In this document: positions 49,065 through 58,504 of the stretch, piece by piece
Layout of the letters: each line of letters opens with the position of its first letter
Position numbering within the stretch: the stretch's first letter is position 1
NCBI RefSeq assembly: GCF_018798885.1
Contig: NZ_CP076361.1
Location: forward strand, 1 to 64,000
Source of the DNA: Gemmobacter fulvus
GTDB lineage: Bacteria > Pseudomonadota > Alphaproteobacteria > Rhodobacterales > Rhodobacteraceae
Direction: 5' to 3'
DNA length: 64,000 nt
Made by a program: the position numbers and the translations under genes
The notes under the pieces: generated by a model
Database searches by the model: none
Told to the model about the DNA's origin: nothing
What the model saw: the letters and a program-made list of their open reading frames with translations, nothing else

Positions 49065-51488
49065 ATGACACAGATCACCAATCCCCAGAGCCTGCGCTTT
49101 CACCTTGAGGGCATGACCTGCGCCTCCTGTGTGGCGCGGGTGGAGCGGGTGCTGACGGCCCAGCCCGGCGTGACGGCGGCGCGGGTCAATCTGGCGGATG
49201 ACAGTGCCGATGTGCAGTTTGCCGATCCGGCCACGCCTGACACGCTTGCCGCGGTGCTTGCGGCGGCGGGCTATCCGCCGCGGCAGATCACGCTGGATCT
49301 GGCGGTTGAGGGCATGACCTGCGCCTCTTGCACCGGGCGGGTGGAGCGGGTGTTGCAGGCGCAGCCGGGGGTGATCGCGGCACGGGCCAATCTGGCGGCG
49401 CGGCGGGCGCAGGTCACGCTCTGGCAGGGAGGGGCCAGTGCCGAAGCGCTGGCGGCGGCGGTGTCGCGCGCGGGCTTTGCCGCCACGCCGCAGGCCGATG
49501 CCAATCCTGATGCGCGGGCGGACGAGCTGCGCCTGCTTGGCCGCGATACCTGGATCGCCGGGGCGCTGACCCTGCCGGTGTTCGTGGTGGAAATGGGCGG
49601 GCATCTGGTGCCCGCGCTGCACCATTGGCTGATGGGAATTGCGCCGCAGCAGGTGCTGTGGATCGCGCAATTCGTTCTGGCCACGCTGGTGCTGGCGATC
49701 CCGGGGCGGCGCTTCTATGCCAAGGGCATCCCGGCCCTGCTGCGCGGTGGGCCGGACATGAACAGTCTGGTCGCGGTCGGCACCTTTGCCGCCTGGGCCT
49801 ATTCGACCGTCGCCACCGTCGCGCCGCATCTGCTGCCCGCCGCCGCCCGCGCGGTGTATTTCGAGGCGGCGGCGGTGATCGTGGTGCTGATCCTGCTGGG
49901 CCGGGTGATGGAGGCGCGGGCACGGGGGCGGGCCGGGGCGGCGATTGCCGGGCTGGTGGGCTTGCAGCCCAAGACCGCCCGCCTGCAAACGCCCGACGGC
50001 TTTACCCCCACGCCGATTGCGCAGATCCGCCCCGGCGACCGGCTGATGATCCGCCCCGGCGAACGCATCCCGCTGGATGGCACCGTGGTCGAGGGGCAAT
50101 CGGCGGTCGATGAGGCGATGCTGACCGGCGAGGCGATCCCGGTGGCCAAGGCGGCGGGTGATACGCTGACCGGCGGCACGGTGAACGGCACCGGCGCGCT
50201 GTTGATGCAGGCGACCCATGTCGGGGCCGATACGGTGCTGGCGCGCATCATCGCCATGGTCGAACAGGCGCAGGGGGCAAAGCTGCCGGTGCAGGCACTG
50301 GTGGACCGGATCACGCTGTGGTTCGTGCCGGTGGTGATGGCGCTGGCGGCGGCGACGGTGGCGGTCTGGCTGGCCTTTGGCCCCGGTCTGGCCGAGGCGC
50401 TGGTCGCAGGGGTTTCAGTGCTGATCATTGCCTGCCCCTGTGCCATGGGGCTGGCGACACCAGTGTCGATCATGGTCGGCACCGGGCGTGCCGCCGAACT
50501 GGGTGTGCTGTTCCGGCGCGGCGAGGCATTGCAGACGCTGGCCACCGTGAACCGCGTGGCCTTTGACAAGACCGGCACCCTGACCGAAGGCCGCCCGGTG
50601 CTGACCGACCTCAAACCCGCTTCGCCGCATCTGTTGCGTCTGGCGGCGGCGGTCGAGGCGCAATCGGAACATCCGCTGGCGCTGGCGGTAGTGCAGCTGG
50701 CACAGCAAAAGGGGCTGGAGATCCCCGAGGCGCGAGATTTTGTCGCCACCCCCGGTTATGGCGCCGAGGCGCTGGTGGAGGGGCAGCGCATCACGCTGGG
50801 GGCTGCGCGCATGTTCCCGCAGGGGCTGGGCCAGTGGCAGGTGGAGGGCGAGGGCTTTGCGGTGCAGGGCAAGACGCCGATCTATGTGGCGGTCGAGGGC
50901 AAGGTGCTGGGCGTGCTGGCGGTTGCCGACCGGGTGAAGCCCGGCGCGGCCCCGGCGGTGCAGGCGCTGACGGCCATGGGGATCGAGGTGGCGATGATCA
51001 CCGGCGATACCGAACGCGTCGCCCGCGCCATCGGATCGGAACTGGGCATCAGCGACATTCACGCCGAGGTGCTGCCCGGCGGCAAGGTGGAGACGGTGGC
51101 CGCCCTGAAACCCGGTGTGGCCTTTGTCGGCGATGGCATCAATGACGCACCCGCACTGGCGGCAGCGGATGTGGGCATCGCCATCGGCACCGGCACCGAT
51201 GTGGCCATCGAGGCCGCCGAAGTGGTGCTGATGTCGGGGCAGCCGATGGGCGTGGCCACGGCGATCCGGCTCAGCCGGGCGGTGATGCGCAATATCCGGC
51301 AGAACCTGCTCTGGGCCTTTGGCTATAATGCGGCGCTGATCCCGGTGGCGGCGGGGGCTCTGGTGCCCTTCGGCGGGCCGCAACTGTCGCCCATGCTGGC
51401 GGCGGGGGCGATGGCGCTGTCGTCGATCTTTGTGCTGACCAATGCGCTGCGGCTGAAGCGCATCCGTGCGGTGGAGGCCCCGGAATGA
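49065..51488 (+). CDS. copA: Copper-exporting P-type ATPase CopA (P1B-1)
   Basis: An 807-residue inner-membrane pump that expels Cu(I). ATG 49065 has AAGGA 7 nt upstream; the in-frame GTG at 49050 overlaps the promoter leader and is rejected. Two N-terminal HMA domains each carry GMTCASC (Cys19/Cys22 and Cys86/Cys89). Eight membrane helices are expected, with the ion-path motif C457-P458-C459 (IIACPCAMGLATP). The phosphorylated Asp501 is in DKTGTLTEG; GDGINDAPALAAADVGIAIG closes the P domain. The stop overlaps cueR by 4 nt (ATGA). Confidence 0.96.
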   Translation: MTQITNPQSLRFHLEGMTCASCVARVERVLTAQPGVTAARVNLADDSADVQFADPATPDTLAAVLAAAGYPPRQITLDLAVEGMTCASCTGRVERVLQAQPGVIAARANLAARRAQVTLWQGGASAEALAAAVSRAGFAATPQADANPDARADELRLLGRDTWIAGALTLPVFVVEMGGHLVPALHHWLMGIAPQQVLWIAQFVLATLVLAIPGRRFYAKGIPALLRGGPDMNSLVAVGTFAAWAYSTVATVAPHLLPAAARAVYFEAAAVIVVLILLGRVMEARARGRAGAAIAGLVGLQPKTARLQTPDGFTPTPIAQIRPGDRLMIRPGERIPLDGTVVEGQSAVDEAMLTGEAIPVAKAAGDTLTGGTVNGTGALLMQATHVGADTVLARIIAMVEQAQGAKLPVQALVDRITLWFVPVVMALAAATVAVWLAFGPGLAEALVAGVSVLIIACPCAMGLATPVSIMVGTGRAAELGVLFRRGEALQTLATVNRVAFDKTGTLTEGRPVLTDLKPASPHLLRLAAAVEAQSEHPLALAVVQLAQQKGLEIPEARDFVATPGYGAEALVEGQRITLGAARMFPQGLGQWQVEGEGFAVQGKTPIYVAVEGKVLGVLAVADRVKPGAAPAVQALTAMGIEVAMITGDTERVARAIGSELGISDIHAEVLPGGKVETVAALKPGVAFVGDGINDAPALAAADVGIAIGTGTDVAIEAAEVVLMSGQPMGVATAIRLSRAVMRNIRQNLLWAFGYNAALIPVAAGALVPFGGPQLSPMLAAGAMALSSIFVLTNALRLKRIRAVEAPE

Positions 51489-51880
51489 ACATCAAGGACG
51501 TTGCGGCCCGTGCGGGGCTGCCTGCCAAGACCATCCGATATTACGAGGAGATCGGGCTGATCCGCCCGTTGCGGCAGGCCAATGGCTATCGTGCCTTCCG
51601 CGACAGCGATCTGCACAAGCTGGCCTTTCTGGGCCGGGCGCGCAGTCTGGGCTTCACCATCGAGGAATGTCGCACGCTGATGGCGCTTTATGAGGATCAA
51701 CACCGCGCCAGCGCCGATGTGAAGGCGCTGGCCGAAGATCACCTGAGCCGCATCGGGGCCAAGATTGCGGCTTTGGAAGCCATGCAGCGCACCTTGTCCG
51801 AGCTGGTTGCCGCTTGCGCAGGCGATCATCGCCCGGATTGCCCGATCCTGACAGGTCTGGCGGACAAGGCGTGCGGATAG
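51485..51880 (+). CDS. cueR: MerR-family copper-responsive regulator CueR
   Basis: A 131-residue regulator with the N-terminal winged helix MNIKDVAARAGLPAKTIRYYEEIGLIRPLRQANGYRAF, a long dimerisation helix, and the C-terminal metal-binding loop with Cys111 and Cys119 (ACAGDHRPDCPI). This matches the two-cysteine Cu(I)/Ag(I) site of CueR (E. coli Cys112/Cys120). It is the last gene of copA-cueR, translationally coupled to copA. It would bend the 19-bp-spacer promoters at 48945-49044 to switch on both copZ and its own operon. Confidence 0.94.
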   Translation: MNIKDVAARAGLPAKTIRYYEEIGLIRPLRQANGYRAFRDSDLHKLAFLGRARSLGFTIEECRTLMALYEDQHRASADVKALAEDHLSRIGAKIAALEAMQRTLSELVAACAGDHRPDCPILTGLADKACG

Positions 51881-51938
51881 GCTCTGGCCTTCCCCCGGCC
51901 TGCGTGGCAGGTTCGGATAAAACGGGGAGAGTATCGCA

Positions 51939-53009
51939 ATGAAAACCGCGCCGCTGCCAGTGTTCGATGGCCATAACGACATCCTGTTGCGGATGCAGAT
52001 GGCGCCGAAAAAGCGCGGGGCGATCTGGCTGACCGGCGAGGGGCGTGGCCATCTCGATCTGCCGCGGATGCAGGCGGGGGGCTTTGCGGCGGGGATCTTT
52101 GCCATCTATATCCCCAGCCCCGCCGCGCCCGGCGCGCCGGATTACGATGCGATGATGGACAACCCGCCCTATGAGATCGAATTGCCCGCGATGATCCCGC
52201 TGGGCGTGGCGCAGCCGATTGCGCTGTCGATGGCCGGGCATTTCCTGTGGATGGAACGCGCCTCGGACGGGGCCTTCCGGGTCTGCCGCAGCGTGGCCGA
52301 GATCGAGGCCGCGCAGGCGGCGGGCGCGATTGCGGGGGTCATGCACATGGAAGGGGCCGAGGCGATCGACGACAGTCTGGATGCGCTGCACAGCTTTCAT
52401 GCGATGGGTCTGCGGTCACTGGGGCCGGTCTGGTCGCGCCCGACGATTTTTGGCCATGGCGTGCCGTTCAAGTTTCCGGGTACGCCCGACACCGGGCCGG
52501 GCCTGACCGATGCGGGCAAGCGGCTGATCCGCGAATGCAACAGCCTGCGCATCATGGTGGATCTGAGCCATCTGAACGAGGCGGGTTTCAACGATGTGGC
52601 CGCGATCAGCGATGCGCCGCTGGTGGCCACCCATTCCAACGCCCATGCCATCACACCCTCGACCCGCAATCTGACCGACCGGCAACTGGCGATCATCCGC
52701 GACACGGGCGGTATGGTCGGGCTGAACTTCGCCACCGTGTTCCTGCGCGAAGATGGCAAACGCGCCTCCGACATGGGGTGGGAGGCAGTGCTGCGCCATC
52801 TCGATCACCTGATCACGCATCTGGGCGAAGATCACGTCGGCTTCGGATCGGATTTCGACGGGGCGGCGGTGCCGGATGGCATCACCGATGCGGCGGGCCT
52901 GCCGAACCTGCTCGCGGCAATGGCGGCGCATGGCTATGATGCGGCGCTGATCGAAAAGCTGCGCTGGTCGAACTGGCTGCGGGTGCTGCGCCAGACCTGG
53001 GGCGGCTGA
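51939..53009 (+). CDS. Membrane dipeptidase family protein (peptidase M19)
   Basis: A 356-residue amidohydrolase-fold enzyme. The N-terminal metal motif FDGHNDILLRM, GVMHMEGAEAIDDSLDAL (bridging Glu), LSHLNEAGFNDVA and ATHSNAHAITPSTRNLTD (His ligands) and GFGSDFDGAAVP (Asp) match the M19 renal dipeptidase family. It has no signal peptide, so is probably cytoplasmic. Relatives cleave dipeptides, including those with D-residues. It starts 58 nt after cueR, possibly on its own transcript. Confidence 0.92.
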   Translation: MKTAPLPVFDGHNDILLRMQMAPKKRGAIWLTGEGRGHLDLPRMQAGGFAAGIFAIYIPSPAAPGAPDYDAMMDNPPYEIELPAMIPLGVAQPIALSMAGHFLWMERASDGAFRVCRSVAEIEAAQAAGAIAGVMHMEGAEAIDDSLDALHSFHAMGLRSLGPVWSRPTIFGHGVPFKFPGTPDTGPGLTDAGKRLIRECNSLRIMVDLSHLNEAGFNDVAAISDAPLVATHSNAHAITPSTRNLTDRQLAIIRDTGGMVGLNFATVFLREDGKRASDMGWEAVLRHLDHLITHLGEDHVGFGSDFDGAAVPDGITDAAGLPNLLAAMAAHGYDAALIEKLRWSNWLRVLRQTWGG

Positions 53010-53018
53010 GCCGCCCGT

Positions 53019-53453
53019 TCAGGCGACCTTCAGCAAATCCTCCAGCGCGCTGTTGCCATCCACCATGTCGGACAACGACAGGCGGTCAAGGCTGGCATAA
53101 AATGCCTCCACCGCGGCCACCAGCGCGCATTTCAGCCGGCAGCAGCTGACCAGCGGGCAGGAGTTTTCGCCGCCCGCAAAACATTCGGTGAACGGCAGGC
53201 CCGCCTCGAAGGTGCGGAACACATCGCCCAGCGTGATGTCCTGCGGCGCGCGGCCCAGCATCAACCCCCCGGCGCGTCCGCGCACCGTATGCAGAAAACC
53301 CTTCTGCGCCATCAGGTGGATCACCTGCGCCAGATGGTTTTCCGAGGCATTGCAGGCCTGCGCCACCTCTTGTTTGCGGACCACGCGGCCCGGATTGACC
53401 GCACAGAACATCAGTGTGCGCATGGCGAGATTGGTGCGGGTGGTCAGTCTCAT
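53019..53453 (-). CDS. Rrf2 family transcriptional regulator (NsrR-like)
   Basis: A 144-residue winged-helix regulator: MRLTTRTNLAMRTLMFCAVNPGRVVRKQEVAQACNASENHLAQVIHLMAQKGFLHTVRGRAGGLMLGR. The cysteine-rich loop has Cys91, Cys99, Cys104, Cys105 and Cys109. The spacing Cys91-x7-Cys99-x5-Cys105 fits the Fe-S cluster ligands of NsrR, a nitric-oxide sensor, with two extra cysteines. It converges on the dipeptidase gene. A perfect dyad lies 57 nt upstream. No nitric-oxide detoxification gene is in the window, so its targets are elsewhere. Confidence 0.85.
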   Translation of the reverse strand: MRLTTRTNLAMRTLMFCAVNPGRVVRKQEVAQACNASENHLAQVIHLMAQKGFLHTVRGRAGGLMLGRAPQDITLGDVFRTFEAGLPFTECFAGGENSCPLVSCCRLKCALVAAVEAFYASLDRLSLSDMVDGNSALEDLLKVA

Positions 53454-53509
53454 TGCAGGGTCCCGTTTGGCTTGGCTGATCTTGGCTAGCAGGTGGCACG
53501 GGGCGCAGA

Positions 53510-53525
53510 CATGATTTGGATCATG
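53510..53525. promoter_or_regulatory. FNR/Dnr-like dyad upstream of rrf2
   Basis: A perfect inverted repeat CATGAT-TTGG-ATCATG. The spacing equals that of FNR-family boxes (TTGAT-N4-ATCAA), but the outer bases differ (ATGAT), so the binding protein could be an FNR/Dnr variant or the Rrf2 regulator itself. Confidence 0.45.
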
Positions 53526-53598
53526 TTTTTGCGATATCTCTTTGCTGCCGCCCGGCAGTGCCTGCGCGGAAGATGGCCACGAATCATATGTGCAACCT

Positions 53599-53610
53599 CA
53601 AACCGCTTTG
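53599..53610. promoter_or_regulatory. LacI-family-like operator 1, glg operon
   Basis: CAAACCGCTTTG is palindromic at 10 of 12 positions with a central CG, the usual LacI-family operator shape. It is about 230 nt before the proposed glgP start. Confidence 0.4.
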
Positions 53611-53688
53611 ATTTTTGGAAATCCCCGTGCTTATTGGAGAAATGGCTGAAATTTTCGTGATGATTTTTCAGTCTGTTTGCGCTAACAC

Positions 53689-53700
53689 ATAAGCGGTTTG
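53689..53700. promoter_or_regulatory. LacI-family-like operator 2, glg operon
   Basis: ATAAGCGGTTTG is the inverse complement of operator 1 at 10 of 12 positions, centred 90 bp from it. The pair could allow looping by a tetrameric or bivalent repressor. Confidence 0.4.
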
Positions 53701-53840
53701 GGAATTTGGGCCGGAAAGCTGCCTTGGGATCTGCGGAAATGCTCGGGCCTTGTGCCGCGGGCTTGCTGATCCCGGTGCGCCGCGCCTTACTGAACCCAGA
53801 GCCTGCAAACAGGCCGGACCGTGACAGATGGGACATTGAC

Positions 53841-56228
53841 GTGACAGATATTACCGCGCCGCAGCTCAAGGCAGACATCCTGCGCCACCTGACATTCACG
53901 CTGGGCAAGGATGCCGCCCATGCCAGCGTCTACGACTGGCGCATGGCGCTGTCTTACGCGATCCGCGACCGGATCGTGGAGCCGTGGTTCGCCTCTACCC
54001 GCAAGACATGGGAGACGGGGGCCAAGCGGGTCTATTACCTGTCGATGGAATTTCTGATCGGGCGGATTCTGGAGGATGCGACGATCAACCTTGGCCTGCG
54101 CGACATGGCCGAGACGGTGATGGCCGATCTGGGGCAGGATTTCCGCACCTTGATCGAGGACGAGCCGGATGCGGCGCTTGGCAATGGCGGTCTGGGCCGT
54201 CTGGCGGCCTGTTTCATGGAAAGCATGGCGACGGTGGGCTGCCCGGCCTATGGCTATGGCATCCGCTATGAACACGGGCTGTTCCGCCAGCGCTTTGAAG
54301 GCGGGCGGCAGGTTGAGACGCCCGAGGATTGGCTGACCCAGCGCCACCCTTGGGAGTTCGAACGCCCGGAGGCCGCCTATACCATCGGCTTCAAGGGCGA
54401 GATCGTCACCCGCGATGGGCGCGAGGTCTGGGTGCCGGGCGAAACCGTGCTGGCCGAGGCGCATGATACGCCGGTGGTCGGTTGGCAGGGCAAATGGGCC
54501 AATACGCTGCGGCTCTGGGCGGCCAAGCCGACAACGCTGTTCGATCTCGAGCGCTTCAACCGGGGCGATTATGCGGCGGCAGCCGAACCCGAGGCGCTGG
54601 CGCGCACGCTCAGCCGCGTGCTGTATCCCGATGACACCACCTATCAGGGCAAGGAACTGCGGCTGAAGCAGGAGTTCTTCCTGACCTCTGCCGCGCTGCA
54701 AGACATCCTGCGCCGGTTCAAGACCGGCGGCCATCCGATCACCGATCTGCCGAACCACGTCGCCATCCAGATGAACGACACCCATCCTGCCATCGCCGGG
54801 CCGGAACTGATCCGGCTGCTGGTCGACGAACACGGGCTGGAGTTTGAACCGGCGCTGGATATCGCCCGCGCCTGTCTGGGCTATACCAACCACACGCTGC
54901 TGCCCGAGGCGCTGGAACGCTGGGCCACCTTCACCTTCGGCAATGTGCTGCCGCGCCATATGCAGATCGTGGAACGCATCGACGCCTGGCACAAAGCCAA
55001 ATACCCGTCGCGCCCGCACTATGTGGGCATCGTGAAACATCACGAGGTGCGCATGGGCGAGCTGGCCTTCCTGATGTCGCACAAGGTGAACGGCGTCTCG
55101 GCGCTGCATTCCGATCTGGTGAAGAAGAACCTCTTCCCCGAATTGCACGCGCTGCACCCGGATCAGATCATCAACCAGACCAATGGCGTGACGCCGCGCC
55201 GCTGGCTGAAGATGTGCAACCGCCCGCTGTCGGGCCTGATCACCGACACGATCGGTGCTGGTTGGGAGGCGGATCTGGATCGTCTGCGCGAGTTGGAGCC
55301 GCATGTGGCCGATACGGGTTTCCGCACCGCCTTTGGCGCTGCCAAGCGGCAGAACAAGGTCGCTCTGGCAGAATGGATGGCCGGGCATTGTGGCGTGACC
55401 GTCAGCCCCGACGCGCTGTTCGATGTGCAGATCAAGCGCATCCACGAATACAAGCGCCAGTTGCTGAATATCCTGGAAACCATTGCCCGCTGGAACGCGA
55501 TCCGTGAAAACCCGACGGCTGACTGGGTGCCGCGCGTCAAGATCTTTGGCGGAAAATCCGCGCCGGGCTATGCGGTGGCCAAGGAAATCATCCATCTGAT
55601 CAATGATGTGGCGCAGGTGGTGAACACCGATCCGCTGGTGGGCGACCGTCTGAAGGTGGTCTATCCCGCAAACTACAATGTCAGCATGGCAGAGCGGCTG
55701 ATCCCGGCGGCGGATCTGTCGGAACAGATTTCCACCGCGGGCAAAGAGGCCTCGGGCACCGGCAACATGAAGTTCATGCTGAACGGCGCGCCGACCATCG
55801 GCACGCTGGATGGCGCCAATGTGGAGATCCTGCACGAGGTCGGGGCCGAAAACTTCTTCCTGTTCGGCCTGACCGCCGATCAGGTGGTGAAGCGCCGCGA
55901 AGACCCCGACCATTCGCGCCATGCCATCGAGGCCAGCCAGACCTTGCAGGATGTGTTGCAGATGATCGCCGAGGGCCGTTTCTCGCCCGAAGAGCCGGGC
56001 CGCTATCACGCGCTGGTGCATCGGGTCTGGCACCATGACTATTTCCTCGTGGCGGCTGATTTCGATGCCTATCTCGCCGCGCAGGCCGAGGTGGACACCG
56101 CCTATGCCGACCGCGACCGCTGGCTGGCGATGGCGGCGATGAACACGGCGCGGTCGGGCTTTTTCTCGTCGGATCGCACGATCCGTGGTTACATGGCGGA
56201 TATCTGGTCCGTCACATCGGCACTCTGA
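53841..56228 (+). CDS. glgP: Glycogen/starch/alpha-glucan phosphorylase
   Basis: A 795-residue PLP enzyme that releases glucose-1-phosphate from the non-reducing ends of glycogen. GTG 53841 (VTDITAPQLKADILRHL) gives the usual length; upstream codons (ATG 53739) have no homology. Motifs: KRVYYLSMEFLIGR, ALGNGGLGRLAACF, the conserved HDTPVVGW and NDTHPAI, and the PLP-lysine signature EASGTGNMKFMLNGAPTIGTLDGANVE. It is first in the glg operon, 30 nt before glgB. Confidence 0.94.
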   Translation: MTDITAPQLKADILRHLTFTLGKDAAHASVYDWRMALSYAIRDRIVEPWFASTRKTWETGAKRVYYLSMEFLIGRILEDATINLGLRDMAETVMADLGQDFRTLIEDEPDAALGNGGLGRLAACFMESMATVGCPAYGYGIRYEHGLFRQRFEGGRQVETPEDWLTQRHPWEFERPEAAYTIGFKGEIVTRDGREVWVPGETVLAEAHDTPVVGWQGKWANTLRLWAAKPTTLFDLERFNRGDYAAAAEPEALARTLSRVLYPDDTTYQGKELRLKQEFFLTSAALQDILRRFKTGGHPITDLPNHVAIQMNDTHPAIAGPELIRLLVDEHGLEFEPALDIARACLGYTNHTLLPEALERWATFTFGNVLPRHMQIVERIDAWHKAKYPSRPHYVGIVKHHEVRMGELAFLMSHKVNGVSALHSDLVKKNLFPELHALHPDQIINQTNGVTPRRWLKMCNRPLSGLITDTIGAGWEADLDRLRELEPHVADTGFRTAFGAAKRQNKVALAEWMAGHCGVTVSPDALFDVQIKRIHEYKRQLLNILETIARWNAIRENPTADWVPRVKIFGGKSAPGYAVAKEIIHLINDVAQVVNTDPLVGDRLKVVYPANYNVSMAERLIPAADLSEQISTAGKEASGTGNMKFMLNGAPTIGTLDGANVEILHEVGAENFFLFGLTADQVVKRREDPDHSRHAIEASQTLQDVLQMIAEGRFSPEEPGRYHALVHRVWHHDYFLVAADFDAYLAAQAEVDTAYADRDRWLAMAAMNTARSGFFSSDRTIRGYMADIWSVTSAL

Positions 56229-56258
56229 CACAGGGTGCCAACCCAGAAGGGGGAAGAT

Positions 56259-58454
56259 ATGGCCAAAGCTCGGGGAGGGAGCGATTGGATCGACGCGGCG
56301 GCGGCACAGGCGATTGTGTCGGGCGCGCATGGCGATCCTTTCGCGGTGCTGGGGCTGCAAGAGGCAGGCGCGGCCTTTGTGTTGCGCGTGTTTCAGCCGG
56401 GGGCAGAGCGGGTCTGGGCGCTGCTGCCCGATCCGGTGGCGCTGGAACCGCTGGGCGAGGGGCTGTTTGCAGCGGCCTTGCCCAAGCGGGTGGCCTACCG
56501 GCTGCGCGCCGAAGGCAGTGGCGCGACATGGGAGTGGGATGACCCGTTCCGCTTTGGCCCGGTTCTTGGCGAGTTGGATGAATATCTGCTGGGCGAAGGC
56601 ACGCATCAGCGCATCTGGCAGGTGCTGGGCGCGCATGTGATCACGCATGAGGGCACGGAGGGCACGCATTTCGCCGTCTGGGCCCCCAATGCCGAACGTG
56701 TGTCGGTGGTGGGCGATTTCAACATCTGGGATGGCCGCCGCCATCCGATGCGCAAACGCGGCGCAACCGGCGTCTGGGAAACCTTCATTCCCGGTCTGGG
56801 CGAAGGCGCGATCTACAAATACGAAATCCGCGGGCAGGGCGGACAGACCCTGCCGCTCAAGGCCGATCCGGTCGGCTTCGGGTCGGAACATGCGCCGAAG
56901 AACGGCTCGGTGGTGCGGCGGATCGACGGGGCGGTGTGGCAGGATGCCGACTGGCTGGCCAGCCGCGCCGCCCGGCATACGGTCGAGGCGCCGATCTCGG
57001 TCTATGAGGTGCATCTGGGCTCGTGGCGCCGCGCGCCGGGCGACCGGATGCTCAGCTATCTGGAACTGGCAGAGCAGTTGGTGGATTATGTGGCGGATAT
57101 GGGCTTCACCCATATCGAGTTGCTGCCGGTCTCGGAATACCCGTTTGATGGATCCTGGGGCTATCAGCCGGTCGGGCTGTTTGCCCCGACCATCCGCCAT
57201 GGCACGCCGCAGGAGTTTCGCGCCCTGATCGACGCCGCGCACCGCAAGGGGCTGGGCGTGATGCTGGATTGGGTGCCGGGGCATTTTCCCACCGATCCGC
57301 ATGGATTGGGTCGCTTTGACGGCACGCCGCTATATGAACATGCCGACCCGCGCGAAGGCTTCCATCAGGACTGGAACACCCTGATCTACAATTATGGCCG
57401 GACCGAGGTGCAGAATTTCCTCGTCTCCAACGCGCTGTATTGGCTGGAGGAATACCATATCGACGGGCTGCGCGTGGATGCGGTGGCCTCGATGCTCTAC
57501 CGCGATTATTCGCGCAATGCCGGCGAATGGATCCCCAACAAGGATGGCGGGCGCGAGAATTACGAAGCCATCGCCGTGCTGCAACGCATGAACATCACCG
57601 CCTATGGCGAGGTGCCGGGCATCGTGACGGTGGCCGAGGAAAGCACCGCCTTTCCGGGGGTGTCGCGGCCGGTCAACTGGGGCGGGCTGGGCTTCGGGTT
57701 CAAGTGGAACATGGGCTGGATGAACGACACGCTGTCCTACATGCAGCGCGACCCGATCTATCGCAAACACCATCACCACCAGATGACCTTCGGCCTGCAT
57801 TACGCCTGGTCGGAAAACTACATCCTGCCGATCAGCCATGACGAGGTGGTGCATGGCAAGGGCAGCATGCTGGACAAGATGCCGGGCGATGGTGAACAGA
57901 AGTTCGCAAACCTGCGGGCCTATTACGGCTTCATGTGGGGGCATCCGGGCAAGAAACTGCTGTTCATGGGCTGCGAATTTGCCCAAGGGCGCGAATGGAA
58001 CCACAATCAGAGCCTCGACTGGCATCTGCTGGTGGATCCGCAGGCCGGGCCCTACCACGCAGGGATGCAGCGGCTGGTGCGCGATCTGAACACGCTCTAC
58101 CGCGCCACGCCGGCGCTGCATGTGAACGACACCCGGCCCGAAGGCTTTGCCTGGCTGGAGGGCAATGACGCCGAAGGCTCCACCTATGCCTGGCTGCGCA
58201 AGGGTGGCGCTGCCGATCCGGTGGTGGCCATCGTGGTGAACATGACGCCGGTGGAGCGGCGTCTGCGCATCGGTCTGCCGGAGGCGGGACAGTGGGACGA
58301 GGTTCTGAACACCGATGCGGCCCTCTATGGCGGCGGCAATCGCGGCAATCTGGGCGGGGTGACGACCGAGCCGGTGCCGTGGCATGGCCAGAGCCAGTCG
58401 GCGATGATCACCCTGCCACCGCTGTCGGCCCTGTATCTGCGCCAGTCAGCTTGA
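56259..58454 (+). CDS. glgB: 1,4-alpha-glucan branching enzyme GlgB
   Basis: A 731-residue GH13 enzyme that moves short glucan chains onto 6-OH to make alpha-1,6 branches. Start [10 protein letters not shown] follows AAGGGGGAAG. Two N-terminal beta-sandwich modules are followed by CBM48 ([28 protein letters not shown]), then the (beta/alpha)8 barrel. The nucleophile Asp is in [17 protein letters not shown], the acid Glu in [13 protein letters not shown] and the transition-state Asp in [11 protein letters not shown]. The C-terminal domain starts near ATPALH. The length is typical of the long-form enzyme. Confidence 0.95.
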   Translation: MAKARGGSDWIDAAAAQAIVSGAHGDPFAVLGLQEAGAAFVLRVFQPGAERVWALLPDPVALEPLGEGLFAAALPKRVAYRLRAEGSGATWEWDDPFRFGPVLGELDEYLLGEGTHQRIWQVLGAHVITHEGTEGTHFAVWAPNAERVSVVGDFNIWDGRRHPMRKRGATGVWETFIPGLGEGAIYKYEIRGQGGQTLPLKADPVGFGSEHAPKNGSVVRRIDGAVWQDADWLASRAARHTVEAPISVYEVHLGSWRRAPGDRMLSYLELAEQLVDYVADMGFTHIELLPVSEYPFDGSWGYQPVGLFAPTIRHGTPQEFRALIDAAHRKGLGVMLDWVPGHFPTDPHGLGRFDGTPLYEHADPREGFHQDWNTLIYNYGRTEVQNFLVSNALYWLEEYHIDGLRVDAVASMLYRDYSRNAGEWIPNKDGGRENYEAIAVLQRMNITAYGEVPGIVTVAEESTAFPGVSRPVNWGGLGFGFKWNMGWMNDTLSYMQRDPIYRKHHHHQMTFGLHYAWSENYILPISHDEVVHGKGSMLDKMPGDGEQKFANLRAYYGFMWGHPGKKLLFMGCEFAQGREWNHNQSLDWHLLVDPQAGPYHAGMQRLVRDLNTLYRATPALHVNDTRPEGFAWLEGNDAEGSTYAWLRKGGAADPVVAIVVNMTPVERRLRIGLPEAGQWDEVLNTDAALYGGGNRGNLGGVTTEPVPWHGQSQSAMITLPPLSALYLRQSA

Positions 58455-58504
58455 CCAATCTGTAAGAGTATGCGGCGGTTCAACCGCCCGGAGGGAGGAC
58501 GGAC

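Larger units (their letters stand above)
53454..53840. other. Divergent regulatory region rrf2 / glgP
   Basis: A 387-nt stretch, less GC-rich than its surroundings, with no supported gene. It holds a perfect dyad at 53510-53525 (rrf2 side) and two LacI-like operator sequences at 53599-53610 and 53689-53700 (glgP side). A weak promoter guess is TTGATT, 17 nt, TTATTG starting near 53608. The end carries a GTGACAGAT direct repeat (53821 and 53841), whose second copy is the proposed glgP start. Confidence 0.45.

Noticed and set aside
53787-57302. Very long open frame on the minus strand opposite glgP and glgB
   Set aside because: It is antisense to two clear enzymes, has Arg/His/Gln-rich composition typical of high-GC shadow frames and no domain signature.
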